DNA of 64,000 nt from Rhytidiadelphus loreus (Eukaryota; Streptophyta; Bryopsida; Hypnales; Hylocomiaceae), in the NCBI GenBank assembly GCA_947034895.1, contig OX344762.1, positions 8,437,501-8,501,500 of the forward strand, read 5' to 3'. The notes under the pieces are model-generated. The model saw only the letters and a list, made by a program, of their open reading frames with translations. It was not told where the DNA came from and did no database searches. A program made the position numbers and the translations under genes. Position 1 is the stretch's first letter. The number at the start of each line of letters is the position of its first letter. Of the stretch, positions 33,498-43,844 are shown piece after piece.

Positions 33498-35513
33498 CAC
33501 ATATCCATTTTACAACCTCTTAATGTCCATTTCAGACCCTGGCTAGGGATGGTCTGAAGAACATGGTCGGAATTAGAGCAGACTACCATAATAGGTACAA
33601 TTAAGTTACCCTCAACGAAAGTAGCTTTCTGTGAGTCTGCACACAAGTTGCATAAAATCGTCCATTTTGACATGAAAGTGGAAGTGCCCGCCGTCCACCT
33701 GCACAACTTTTTTAAAGGGACCAGCATTCTCTATAATCCAATCCTGCGCTGCAACAATCAATGCATTGTCTCGGAGGAACTTGATGTATGGTAGCCGACC
33801 CATACCTGATCAACCCCCCAATCTGGTGGTGTAGACTATTGTAATTCCGTGCAAGTGGAAATGAAAAAATGATCAATTGTGATAGTTGAACATGAAAAAG
33901 TGACCGGCTCATTGGTAAGGTGGCAGTTGGCGCTGAGTACATTTAATTTCGTCCTTTATTTACAATGGCTACGGTGGTTACCTGGGATATTAATGGGACA
34001 TTACTAAAGTTGGCCATAGTGGCGGCTCGTTTCCAATTTTTTTGTAATAACATTTTGATGTGGCTACGGTTCATATTGCTAGCTTTTGTGAATGATTGTA
34101 CACTGGCGGCATGTTTGTTTTACAATAGTCATTGATTGGGAATGCAAATGGAATGAAATCTGACGGTTTAGGGTCAACATTTGCAACTCATTTCATTTGT
34201 AACGTGTAGAGCCTCCAGAGTGAAAACGAAGTTAGATAGCAAACTCCTTTACTTTACTTGATCAGTGTAAGGAGGAAGCATTACTATGCAAGAGTGGAAA
34301 TACTACGTATGGTGTGCTGTAGGTATCTGTCTTATGAATTTGTTAGACGCTTCTCCGTTGCTATGGTAGTGGAGCTGAAGCTATTGAACAGAACGATTGC
34401 AGTGACGGTGAGTACACGAATTACGCAACTACGTTGCTCAATTAGTAGACATTGTCCATACAATCTGTATGCAATCGGCAAAGTTGTATGGTAACTTTGC
34501 ATTCGCTACAACACACATGACGTTTTCATCCGGAAAGTAATTCCACTTGTGCCTGCAGAGTAGGGACTGAAGCTCAGCTGTGGACGCTGGCACTTCAATT
34601 ACCAAAGAGTGCAAACCTCAGAATTTGAACGCAGAGGGAAAGTCTTTCTATGCTCCGAATTACAGAAGACAAAACCAACAGGTATGACGATTTTGGCATA
34701 CAATCTACAACTGTTTCATGTAGTGATGAGCCTGGAGAACGCTTGGATTGGTCGAAGCAGAGCTGCTGGACAAGTTCTTTTAGATGTTTCACAGAGGCTA
34801 AGAATTGTCAGTTGCCGTTTTCTAGTCCAGAAATGCAGCGTCCGTGTCCTATATACAGTTTGGTGCAAAGTCACAGACGTCAACAGTCATGACCTCCCTC
34901 CCTACGCAGCCAGAGAACAGATACAAAGTCACTGCTAAGCACTATATGAGTATGCAAGTAATGAGCAGAAAATGAGTATTGAATGCAGCAACTGATGAGC
35001 GCCATATCGAGGACAAGATCATAGTGACTACGCTCAATTTTTTTTTAGCATGAATTATGTGGAACTCAATCTTCAAGAAGTCTATGTAAAATACGGTTAG
35101 CTGACTAGGAACTCAGTCACAGAAATGCTTGAACAAGCTCCAGTTCCAACACAATCCATACCTGATCTAAGCCCATGTATTGTAAGCTGTCACCCTAAAC
35201 CCTAAAGCAAGAAAATAATGTGGCTTGCACAGACCTCATTCAGAATCGGGAGGCACGGGCCTTCTCCGTAGAACAGGCTTCAACGCACAGCAAATCGACG
35301 GTGGACTTCTCCGCACAACACCGGGCTTCTCCGATTTGCAGCTGCTTCGATTCAGAGTAGGTCCTGTGCACACGGCAGACAACACCATGACATCAATTCT
35401 GGACAGCAGCAGTGCAGAGGTGGAAAGCAAATCATATAACCACCGTGCTAACTACAGTAGTGACCAGAGCATCTCCAGCGAAGGTACAACCGTGTCCACG
35501 TTTTCAATTCCAA

Positions 35514-35726
35514 CACTATAAGAAAACATGGTAAAAAAAAACCCCACTCGAACCGTAGTGGACATCCACTACAGTTCTTTTGGTCACGTTTTTGCGCAGG
35601 AAACTGCAAATGGAAACTGCAAATGGAGTTGAGTTTTACTGCAAAATTTCCTACGCAAAAACGTGACCAAAAGAACCACACTCAAAAATCGAGTGGGGTT
35701 TTTTTTTACCATGTTTTCTTATAGTG
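35514..35726. mobile_element. CACTA-type MITE nested in the pogo-like element
   Basis: A 213-bp near-perfect hairpin starting CACTATAAGAAAACATGG and ending in its complement. It is flanked by CAA on both sides (35511-35513 and 35727-35729), the 3-bp target duplication expected for CACTA elements. Arms also share AACCCCACTCGA and GTCACGTTTTTGCG. No coding capacity. Confidence 0.85.
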
Positions 35727-36166
35727 CAACAGACAAAGAAGACTACGATGCATTCAAGAGTCTTCAACAACAACGAGAACGGGGAAAAGGCAACAACAAT
35801 AAGCGACCAAGCAATGTGGATGTGGAACCACATACCTACAACGAAGACTCTCCAGCGGGTGAGATGTCGACAGTGTAGCGATCTGCACGGTTGAGACATC
35901 GGACCGCCAGACCTGCACAACCAAAACGTCGAAGAGAAGGACATGTGTTGTTCTTCACGAACCCCAAGCAGCTAGACTGTCGCAGCGTCCACAACCATGC
36001 AGCGGAAATCAGTTCTGTAGCAGCGACGAACCACCTCCACCGAAGCAGCTCCAGCGAACCAGATGCAGCAGACCCCCTGTACCGAAGAACGTGCAGTGAA
36101 CCAGCAGCATCGAACCACCTGCAACGGCCACAATCCACCGAAGAACGTCCTCAACAGCAGCATGCT

Positions 36167-37507
36167 ATGGGCTGTTCAAACGCTGTAGCGGCAACAAGAA
36201 TGCATGGCCACAAGAAGTGCTCGAAATCAAAAAAGCAGGCCTTGTGGATTGATGACGACATGAGTGTAGCTATTGTGGATCATGAGAGCGGTATGAGCAT
36301 GAGGCAAGTAGTGAGCAGCCATGGAATTCCATATGCTAGTTTTAGAGATTGGTGCTACGGTGTGCGGAAAACAAGAAAAAGAGGAAGTGACACAGTTCTA
36401 AGTGTCGAAGAGGAGCAAGAACTTGTACAGTACTTGTTGACCATGTGTGACAGGGGTCTCGGACTGAGCCCTACAATGCTGAAAATGAAAGTTTATGAGA
36501 TGACACGCAATCGTCTAACACCATTCACAGATGGAATTCCAGGTGATGGGTGGATGCGGTGGTTTCGATGCCGTCATCATGAATTGACGGTGAGGGTAGC
36601 TGAGGCTCTATCATCTTCTAGAGCCAAGGGATTGAGTGCTGCAAATGTTCAAAGCTTCTACAAAATTTTAGAGGATTTGTATACCTTACCTGGCTATCTT
36701 CCAGAGAGGATTTGGAATTGCGATGAGACTGGGGTGCAGGCGGGATGCAATGGTGGTGCAATAGTCATTGCTAGAAGAGGTGCTCGCCACGTCCAAAAAA
36801 TGGTTCCGGATCAAAGAAAGTGGCTGTCAGTGCTCGTCTGCATAAATGTAGCAGGCTTATCTGTACCGTCATTCTACATTTTCAAAGGACAAAGATCAAG
36901 ACAAAATTTTCTACAGCATTGTGAGCCAGGTGCAAGTATGGCAATGTCCCCCAAGGCTTGGATAACAGCCGATTTGTTCTCTGCATGGCTCTCACACTTT
37001 CTTCAAAGTGTACAAGAATTTGGCAACATTTTTCCAACAGAAAGACATTTGTTGATCCTTGACGGTCATGCCAGCCATGTCACGCTTGAGGTGGCTGTGA
37101 GAGCAGCCGAAGCAGGTCTAGACATTCTCATTCTACCCTCACATACATCACATGGTCTACAACCATTGGACGTTTGTGTTTTTGGACCATTCAAGAGATA
37201 TTTTCGACAATATCGAGATTATTGGGTGACGAGGAACCTAAACCAACCAGCACAGAAGCACATACTTGCACAGTGGGTGTCCCTTGGTTTGAAGCAAGCA
37301 TTGACAGTCAGTAACATTAAAAAAGCATTCTCGTCTACAGGAATCTACCCTTTAAACAAAGCTGCTGTGGACTCCAAGATTGGCCCTAGTGAGACATACA
37401 GAGTAGGCAGTGCTGGAAGAGACGAAGTGCAGGAGACAACGGATACTTCTCCAGCAATGGACGACGTACCTGAGTTGTCGGACGGCGACTTGGAGGCAGA
37501 CTTCTAG
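36167..37507 (+). CDS. Pogo/Tigger (jerky)-type DDE transposase
   Basis: 446 residues from the first in-frame ATG; the frame is open a further 276 bp upstream but without ATG, so an upstream exon is possible. Order: an N-terminal psq-type helix-turn-helix near residues 30-65 (MSMRQVVSSHGIPYASFRDW), a CENP-B-type second DNA-binding part near 85-140 (GDGWMRWFRCRHHEL), then the DDE superfamily core with Asp186 (WNCDETG), Asp299 (LLILDGHASH) and Asp335 (LQPLDVCVFGPFK). The third Asp falls 36 positions after the second, and the ending FSSTGIYPLN is typical of the family. It would cut and paste the surrounding element at TA sites. All catalytic residues are present and the frame is unbroken, so it may be or recently have been active. 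It ends at a TAG followed in the same frame by a coiled-coil segment. Confidence 0.9.
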   Translation: MGCSNAVAATRMHGHKKCSKSKKQALWIDDDMSVAIVDHESGMSMRQVVSSHGIPYASFRDWCYGVRKTRKRGSDTVLSVEEEQELVQYLLTMCDRGLGLSPTMLKMKVYEMTRNRLTPFTDGIPGDGWMRWFRCRHHELTVRVAEALSSSRAKGLSAANVQSFYKILEDLYTLPGYLPERIWNCDETGVQAGCNGGAIVIARRGARHVQKMVPDQRKWLSVLVCINVAGLSVPSFYIFKGQRSRQNFLQHCEPGASMAMSPKAWITADLFSAWLSHFLQSVQEFGNIFPTERHLLILDGHASHVTLEVAVRAAEAGLDILILPSHTSHGLQPLDVCVFGPFKRYFRQYRDYWVTRNLNQPAQKHILAQWVSLGLKQALTVSNIKKAFSSTGIYPLNKAAVDSKIGPSETYRVGSAGRDEVQETTDTSPAMDDVPELSDGDLEADF

Positions 37508-37633
37508 CGGCAACCGAACTGGAGCAGCGCGCAGTACGTCGTCAGGGCTGGAGCTTCCGAAGTGTAGGTCGGCGATGGCGTTCCCACTGCTGCCGGTCAG
37601 CCCGAACGTCACTCTGTCTGCCGCTTCCTAGAG

Positions 37634-38347
37634 GTGCCTACGTTGACGGAGCAGGCAAACCCTAGAAGTAGAAGCAAGCATCCTCTTGTGGATTTCTCGA
37701 AAGCCCAACTGCTCACTTCGGAGGGCTACATCAAGACAGTCCAGCAACTGCAAGAAGAGAATCTTCAGAGACAGAAAGAGAAAGAGACAACAAAGCTTCT
37801 CCGACAGGAAGCGCAGGCCAAAAAAATGCAGGAACGTGAACAAAAACGTAGACTTCAGGAAGCTCACCGCTGCAAGCTTGTGGAGGAGCGCGCGCAAAAA
37901 AAAAAAGAACGTGCTCGGAAAGCTGAAGAGCGTGCGCGCAAGGCTGTGGAGCGAGCCCAGAAGATCGAACTACAAGCCCAAGCAAGACAGGAACGTGCTG
38001 TGCGTTCGATGCAGCCACGGCAGTCGCGCAATCCTCGTACGCCGCGGCCAACTCAAGATGCAGAAGCGGGGGCCACACAGCCAGTCGTCGATGCAGGCGT
38101 TCAAGAAATTGAAACCTCCAGACACCAATCCGAACCTCCTCTTCCACCCACCGCAATGATAGATTCGCAGCTCCTCCAGGGCTCCCACTTTCTGTTCGGT
38201 AATTCCTTTCAAAATCCCTTCAACCCTATGCAATCCATTGCGCAACCACCCTTGATGCCTAATGTCACACACTTCCAACAAATTCCCATGCCATATCCAG
38301 TGCAAAATGTGTGGCCTCTACAGCAGAGTTCACGACAAAACCACTGA
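37634..38347 (+). CDS. Coiled-coil tail, same frame as the transposase
   Basis: About 237 codons open from 37634; the nominal first codon is GTG, so this is not an independent start. The frame equals that of the transposase and only two TAG codons (37505 and 37565) separate them. The segment begins HPLVDFSKAQLLTSEGYI, a motif commonly found near the C-terminus of jerky-like transposases, followed by a long charged helix (residues about 35-120, many Glu, Lys, Arg, Gln) and a Pro/Gln/Asn-rich end. Most likely it is the transposase C-terminus, joined by splicing out a short intron or cut off by nonsense mutations. A separate accessory protein is less likely. Confidence 0.6.
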   Translation: MPTLTEQANPRSRSKHPLVDFSKAQLLTSEGYIKTVQQLQEENLQRQKEKETTKLLRQEAQAKKMQEREQKRRLQEAHRCKLVEERAQKKKERARKAEERARKAVERAQKIELQAQARQERAVRSMQPRQSRNPRTPRPTQDAEAGATQPVVDAGVQEIETSRHQSEPPLPPTAMIDSQLLQGSHFLFGNSFQNPFNPMQSIAQPPLMPNVTHFQQIPMPYPVQNVWPLQQSSRQNH

Positions 38348-39504
38348 TGGGCCTAGCTGTTGCAAGAAGCCATCCACAGCCACGCGCCAATTCATTCAAT
38401 TTCGAAGATGAGTGGGAACAGGGACTTCGAACGGACCCAATGTGTCAGTTCACTTGTTTATTATAGACTGTACTGACTGTACATTGAAGTTTCATCACAG
38501 GGGCATTACCATTCTTATGTGCCACAGATTTTGGTGTACAAAGGAAACTATTTTCTGATCTCTAGTTAATGACTACAATATTGTAGAACTAGCCATTTTG
38601 ATTGCAGCCTATGGTCGAATTTAGAGAAGTCTACCTGACCAGTAGAGGTTGAACAAAATCTGCACTTGTAAAATTCAGCGTTATTATATTTGTAGTTAAA
38701 AAATTTCGGAAAATTATACAATCCTTCCACAGTCTATTTTCATACACAGCAAAAATCCCTCAATCCACATTCACGCATTGCACCTATGCAAAATTCCTTA
38801 AGTGATCAGGTATGGATCGCCTCCTATATACTTTGGGCACCTGCCCATACTTCTCTTCTGTGCACGTGATCGGTGTTGCCAACATCTGACTGGAAACGGG
38901 CCTCACCAAAATTGTGGCCAAGACAACATCCTGCACGGCCAAATACTTTTCAAATATCTCAAAAATTTTGGCCCCCAATCAACTTTGTACTGCTGATTGA
39001 TTTAAGCTTAATGCATCCCTATTGCACATGACTTTGAATATGGCCTTGAGATGACTTTAAGAGACAACTTTGAGATGACTTTTCATATTAGTAACTTTGT
39101 AAATGTTACAACTTCAAAAAAGTTGCAATTTTAGGAAACTCCGTTTTGAAGTTAAAAAGCCTGTTTTTTCTTCTTCCAAAACTGGAAACAGCCATCAAAG
39201 AATATGAAGTTCAGGCATATGAAAAATCACATCTAGTGGCAGTGGGAAATTCAAAATTCTAATCAGAATAACAAACACTGTACTGCAGCTTCAATCCATT
39301 GTTATACCACACTGCAACGACATCTAGATGTGCAGATCACTGGGAAAATTCACTCTTTCAGTGGTTAAGTTAGACTTGGTACCTCAGAGTCCCAATCTGT
39401 GTAAAAGATTCCTTTTAATTCAGGTTTGGGGATGACGAGAGACGTTGGAAACTGGTCCGCACCATTGGCAAAAATGTACTGAACGGCTTTACTGATTTGT
39501 GTGT

Positions 39505-39690
39505 CTACAAAGATCTGTGCACCACAATTTGACAACTCCAAGTGATGAAGACCAATCGGAAAAAGCAATGCTCCAAAAAATATGAAACTTAACTCAGATT
39601 CCAGGGTTCCTAAGACTGAACCGTGTGACTTTACTGCTTTCTGTGTGTACAAACTGAAGATATGTGCACCACAATTTGACAACTCCCAAG
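39505..39690. repeat. Partial tandem duplication of MES2 exon 3 acceptor region
   Basis: TTACTG, TTTGTGTG/TTCTGTGTG, TACAAA and TGTGCACCACAATTTGACAA then CTCC occur near 39490-39540 and again near 39636-39686. The repeat spans the 5' part of exon 3 and adjoining intron 2, creating a second acceptor-like AG upstream of the real one. The duplicate exon part is diverged. Confidence 0.75.
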
Positions 39691-39964
39691 TGCCATGAAG
39701 AGATCGAAAACAGCACGCAATGCTCCTAAAAATTAAAAATATGTAACTCAATTCCAGAGGTCTGAAGAAACCGTGTAGCGCCATCATTCCTTCCTACCCT
39801 GCATTATTTTACTAAGAACATTCTCTGCTTTCTTTTCAAATTTCAATGCAATTGTCTCATCTTGCCCCAAAATATCCCAAGAGTGTCGGCCAAGAAATGT
39901 CCAAAGAATATCATGGCACTGGAAGAAGACGAGCTACCAGCATCCAATTGCCACCTATCCCTAA

Positions 39965-40170
39965 AGTCGTCAAATGCATAACTCTTAACTTAGGTCAATT
40001 TCAGAAACACCTATTTTTCAGCACATTGAAAATTTAATAGTTTATTCATATTGGTGTCCAAAATATCCATGCAAAAAGAACCTAGAATCTCCTTTTGATT
40101 CTACATAAGACCCAACAAACATTTATATAGTTTAATAGTAGGTACCATATTCAAATGGTTAATAAGCATT
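39965..40170 (+). repeat. Diverged foldback-arm copy in MES2 intron 2
   Basis: AACACCTATTTTTCAGCA, TTGAAAATT, AGTTTATTCATA, GAATCTCC and ACCATATT occur in the order seen in the right arm of the 20765-21390 foldback. Confidence 0.65.
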
Positions 40171-40216
40171 GTATATTGACTTCTAGGATTCAAGAATATA
40201 GGTTCATGCAAATCAC

Positions 40217-40330
40217 TTTAGTTACATATTTGCCATATCAAAGAAGTAGAGTGAGATCTTTTGCACATGAAGTTTGAAGTTGCTCAACTTGCTTGAAAAG
40301 CTTACACATGATCCAAGTACCCAATCAAAT
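40217..40330 (+). repeat. Repeat about 95% identical to 58054-58166
   Basis: About 113 bp from TTAGTTACATATTTGCCA to GTACCCAATCAAA. I count six mismatches against the distant copy. It lies in MES2 intron 2. No coding frame. Confidence 0.85.
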
Positions 40331-41252
40331 TATATATGATCCAAGTACCTAATGAAATAAAAAAAAATCATATTCACAATGGGTTCGTACATGTCAACAC
40401 ATTGTGCCAAAATTTCTCAAACATCCATTCAAATTGATGTAGTGGGATTCGACCCAAAATTTCCAATTTGTCCATTGAACAAATATTTGGCTCTTTTTTA
40501 GGGTTTTAAAATGAACCTTTCCATGATATGGTCAGAGTAATGTTATTATTCAGATAGTTTTCGGTTAAGTCAGCTTACCAACTCATTAAGCTGGCGGCAG
40601 TCCATTACAGACACTCCACTGGGTGTGAGCACAGTTGCAACATGGATCACCAGACCGATTTTGTGGGCAAACCTTTCCGTCAATTGCATGCAGCTCAAGC
40701 CCCCCATGCTATGGCCAATCATCACCACCTGTGATGTCATCACAACATGTCACAAAATTGAACTACTGTACTGTAGGATAGTTGAAATTACATCATGAAA
40801 AGAAGTACAGAAAAATTGTCCAATTCAAAACAAACTTTTGGACAAAAAGGTAGAAGGCTCAGTAATGGTGCATGTAAGGAAAGATAGGCCTGTTTGGAGA
40901 AGCCAGTGAAACCGAAAGTATGTAATTTTTTTTTCATGGCTAGAGAAAGAAGAGGAGCTGTTATTCCAATTTTTTTCAGAAAATTCGCAGTGAAAATGAA
41001 ATTTTGTCAATTTTTACAAGGCAAAAGTGCATCAGTCGCTCATTACGCACATTGACTGCAGTTGTAAAGAATATAAAAACAGCAGTGAATGGATCAAATG
41101 ACAACTTAAAGTGTTCATGGCGCTCTCTAAATCATGCAAAACACATCTTAATTTAGTTTAGTTCCAACTTACAATTAAAAATCATTGCATCTCATTAACT
41201 ACACTTCACTTCCAGTGTGAGGTACAGAATCATTCATTCATTACTAAATACT

Positions 41253-41473
41253 AAGGTAGCTTAACCTAATACCACCCATTGACCTAATACCACCCAAATG
41301 TAGTACCATTGTTGAATTTAGAATGAGAATCTATGATGCTAGTACATGCCTTAACTTCACTTATTGCAAAGTTAAGGCATGTACTATTGTCATAGATTCT
41401 CACTTTAGAGTCAATGCCAGCTCTACATTTGGGCGGTATTAGGTTAGCAATTGGTATTGGGTACGTCTACCTT
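41253..41473. mobile_element. Foldback MITE in MES2 intron 1
   Basis: AAGGTAG at the left end pairs with CTACCTT at the right. TAATACCACCCAAATGTAG near 41283 pairs with CTACATTTGGGCGGTATTA near 41431, and GAGAATCTATGA and GCATGTAC pair nearer the centre. About 221 bp, no coding capacity; family not assigned. Confidence 0.8.
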
Positions 41474-42141
41474 TTCCACCCTAAAATCATTCTAGAATGA
41501 ACCACTTTGGATGGACGGTTCTCAACATAAAAAGTCTACATCACACAAAATTGCTTCTGCACGATTTTCACAACATTTGTACTGGCGACTGTAAATGACT
41601 GAGCGACTCTGCAGCCCCCTCCTATAGTACTCAACTAAAATCTGCACCTGCCAGGGTTTTGCAAAGAAAAAGTCAGCGTGACACGGAAAACTTGCCAATG
41701 TAATTGAAATTATTGCTGTCACAATGCCAAGGCCCAAGCTTCAAGGCAAATGGTGTCAGTCACTCTCATAGGTTGATCAGAAGAAGGTTATAACTCAGAA
41801 AGCTGCAATGTTCAAGCCTTTCAGTGAAAGTTTAATTGCAGGGATTAGGGGTAAGGATATGACCCTGCGTCAAACTTGTTTATGAATGCAAGAGGTTGGT
41901 GTGAAACCTTGGAGGGGTCTTCCTTGGGCAGGGATTCGAAGAAGTCCGTCACAGGTTGGTTGTACTGCTCGAATGTGGCGATGGTGTTCGGGTCGGCAGG
42001 GTGCTGGCCAGCCCCCGCCATGTCTAGAGCTGTCACCTGGTGACCTTCGTTTTGCAGGCGGTCGATGAGCTTGTACCAACACCAGGCGCCATGGTAAGCG
42101 CCGTGGACCAACACAAAGTGATACTTCTTCTGCGGCCCCAT

Positions 42142-43252
42142 CCTCACACTAACTTATCTGCTTCCAGACTGATATGATCTGATAATCCACACACATTCCA
42201 TCAGATGGGACCCCTGAACACTAGTCAGGCTCAGATCCATTGGGAGATCCGTGTTGCCATTCAAGGGTCCATTGCAATTGGTTTGATGGTTACACAACAG
42301 GTTTCTATTCAATTCTAGCTCTATGGCAGGTTAGATGACAACAAGGTATGCAAGGAGAATAGAAAGACATCACGTAAACTGTGGGAGCTGCCATTACAGG
42401 GCCAGTCTTCAAATAGCTGGATCGGAATGAGTAAATGCCGACAGCTTGGTAACGAAATCAACCGGTGTTGTGAACCTGATTGTTGGCTCTGGACTGAAGC
42501 AGAGGAGGCGCTGCATTGACCAAAGCTATGCTTACAGTGAAAATGAGGAATTTTTAGAAGGATCTCACTCAAAACGCGAGCCAATATTTCAGGGACATAC
42601 TGTATGCTCTTGTAGCAGAGTCTGGCTTGCAACATATTGAACTGACATGTTCTACAGTGGCCTGTGACACTCGGAGTGCTCTGAAAACTGGGACGTTCAA
42701 ATGACCAAAGCCAGAATATAAACTAGGATTCATCGAGATGTGAGATTCATTGATATACAATACGATCTGCCACTTCTTCTATCGATATACCGACCAGAAC
42801 ATCAACTTTATCAACATGCTAAATCAAATCTACTGCCACGAACATGTTTGTATTCACCAATTAGTTTTGAATGGATTCCGTACCTTTGAAAGGCTATTGA
42901 CGATTGTCCTAGAAGCGGAAGTTAGAGCTGCTCAGATCAGGAAGAAGATCGGAAAACCTGCAGTGCAGTCTATCGAATGCTCAGAAAACAGCGGTGAGGG
43001 AAATAGCACAACGTGCACAGAAACCCACTCAGGAGCAATACTAACTTACTGTAAGGTTGAAGAGGAGACTTCAGTTCTCCGATCTCGGAGTCCCGGCGAA
43101 GGTACGGTGGAAGCGTCATTCTCATTCACCCACACGGCCACACATTCCATTCTCACTTCTCCCAACAAAAGGTTCTCGAAAGATACTACCGGTATTCTTG
43201 TAGAACGGACAGCCAGTGCCACAGTAGACCAAAGAGGGAATGAGGGATTTCT
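42142..43252. other. Upstream region of MES copy 2
   Basis: Holds the MES2 promoter region. Less AT-rich than most spacer. A plus frame (42750-43364) overlaps the minus candidate at 43253-43753 and starts only with TTG; I do not call it. Confidence 0.5.
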
Positions 43253-43753
43253 CTATCCGTCAAGCTGGTCTTTGAAGCGCTTTCTATTCTGGTCGGCATC
43301 TGACAGCGGGCCCTGCGGCGGATTCACCTCGGCTGGTAACTCCACAGCGTGGATTTCACAGTAAACTCGCAGTATTTCGGCGCATTCCTCCTGGCACACT
43401 AGCTTCCTCCGGTTATGGCCTCTGTCACATTCCCTCCGAGACTTGCAGTAGCGATTGCTTGCCGCGGAGGTTGCGGTTTCCGGTGGGGCAAGTACCACTT
43501 CTGGAGGCTCCGTCCGTCTACGGATCAAGGACAACAGATTTGAAGACAATTTCGCAGCCTGCGCCCTTATTTTGGAAAAAACTGAATTAAGACACAGTAC
43601 CCTGTGCCGTGGTTCAAATCTTCCGAGTTGCTGAGTGAATTCACGGTTTAGGTGCACTGGGGTACAGTTGATTTCTGTATCCTCTCTGCTCAAGTGCTCC
43701 TCAACATCACTGACGTCGACGCTTCTCCTGCAGGTATGCACCTTGACCTTCAC
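43253..43753 (-). CDS. Candidate exon or open frame, unknown function
   Basis: A minus-strand frame of about 166 codons in a GC-richer island. There is no ATG at its start, but an acceptor-like CCTGCAG lies at 43734-43728, so an internal or final exon is possible. The peptide has a basic middle part (LLSLIRRRTEP) and a Cys-containing stretch (CKSRRECDRGHNRRKLVC), ending NRKRFKDQLDG. I recognise no family. Chance openness on this GC-rich stretch cannot be excluded; the plus strand is also partly open. It lies on the same strand as, and about 1.1 kb before, MES copy 2. Confidence 0.3.
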   Translation of the reverse strand: MKVKVHTCRRSVDVSDVEEHLSREDTEINCTPVHLNREFTQQLGRFEPRHRVLCLNSVFSKIRAQAAKLSSNLLSLIRRRTEPPEVVLAPPETATSAASNRYCKSRRECDRGHNRRKLVCQEECAEILRVYCEIHAVELPAEVNPPQGPLSDADQNRKRFKDQLDG

Positions 43754-43844
43754 TCCGAACTATTTCATTGATTTTAACTGCATGGGTTTTATGCATGAAC
43801 CTCCGTCGTGGTTCATAACATTCAGAGAGGCTGCCTTTCAGTTC

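Larger units (their letters stand above)
33789..38826 (+). mobile_element. Pogo/jerky-like DNA transposon inserted in MES copy 2
   Basis: The element is 5,038 bp. Its ends form a 24-bp inverted repeat with 20 matches; the inner half, CATACCTGATCA, is identical on both sides. It is flanked by TA on each side (33787-33788 and 38827-38828), the target duplication typical of the Tc1/mariner/pogo group. The host exon has one TA at the same place in the intact paralogue (codon Tyr in GQVPAVY), which fixes the borders to the base. It carries a DDD transposase (36167-37507), a coiled-coil tail frame (37634-38347) and a nested CACTA-type MITE (35514-35726). About 2 kb before the transposase holds no recognised gene. 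The transposase runs opposite to the host gene. Confidence 0.93.
33612..42141 (-). pseudogene. Methylesterase-like gene, copy 2, split by a transposon
   Basis: Minus-strand exons are 42141-41908, 40728-40579, 39514-39383, and a last exon from 38930 that is cut at 38827 and resumes at 33788, ending at the TGA at 33612. Exon borders and phases equal those of MES copy 1. Visible are FVLVHGAYHGAWCWYKL, a canonical elbow GHSMGG, and, beyond the insertion, LRDNA (catalytic Asp) and DGGHF (catalytic His). A pogo-like element with TA duplication separates these last two residues from the rest; reading into it adds RRRSIPDHLRNFA and then stops, so the product would lack Asp and His. Both sides stay in frame and show no other breaks, so the disruption looks recent. 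Exon 3 is the most diverged part (about 20 of 44 residues shared with copy 1). Introns carry several repeats. Confidence 0.88.

Noticed and set aside
35836..36138. Minus-strand frames opposite the transposase N-terminal region
   Set aside because: They are shadows of the transposase frame and show no domain; composition follows the coding strand.
42750..43364. Plus-strand frame of about 204 codons
   Set aside because: Begins only with TTG, overlaps a better minus-strand frame, low-complexity Ser/Thr-rich reading without a recognisable domain.
43605..43630. tRNA-like T-loop word GGTTCAAATC
   Set aside because: No matching acceptor, D or anticodon stems could be folded around it.
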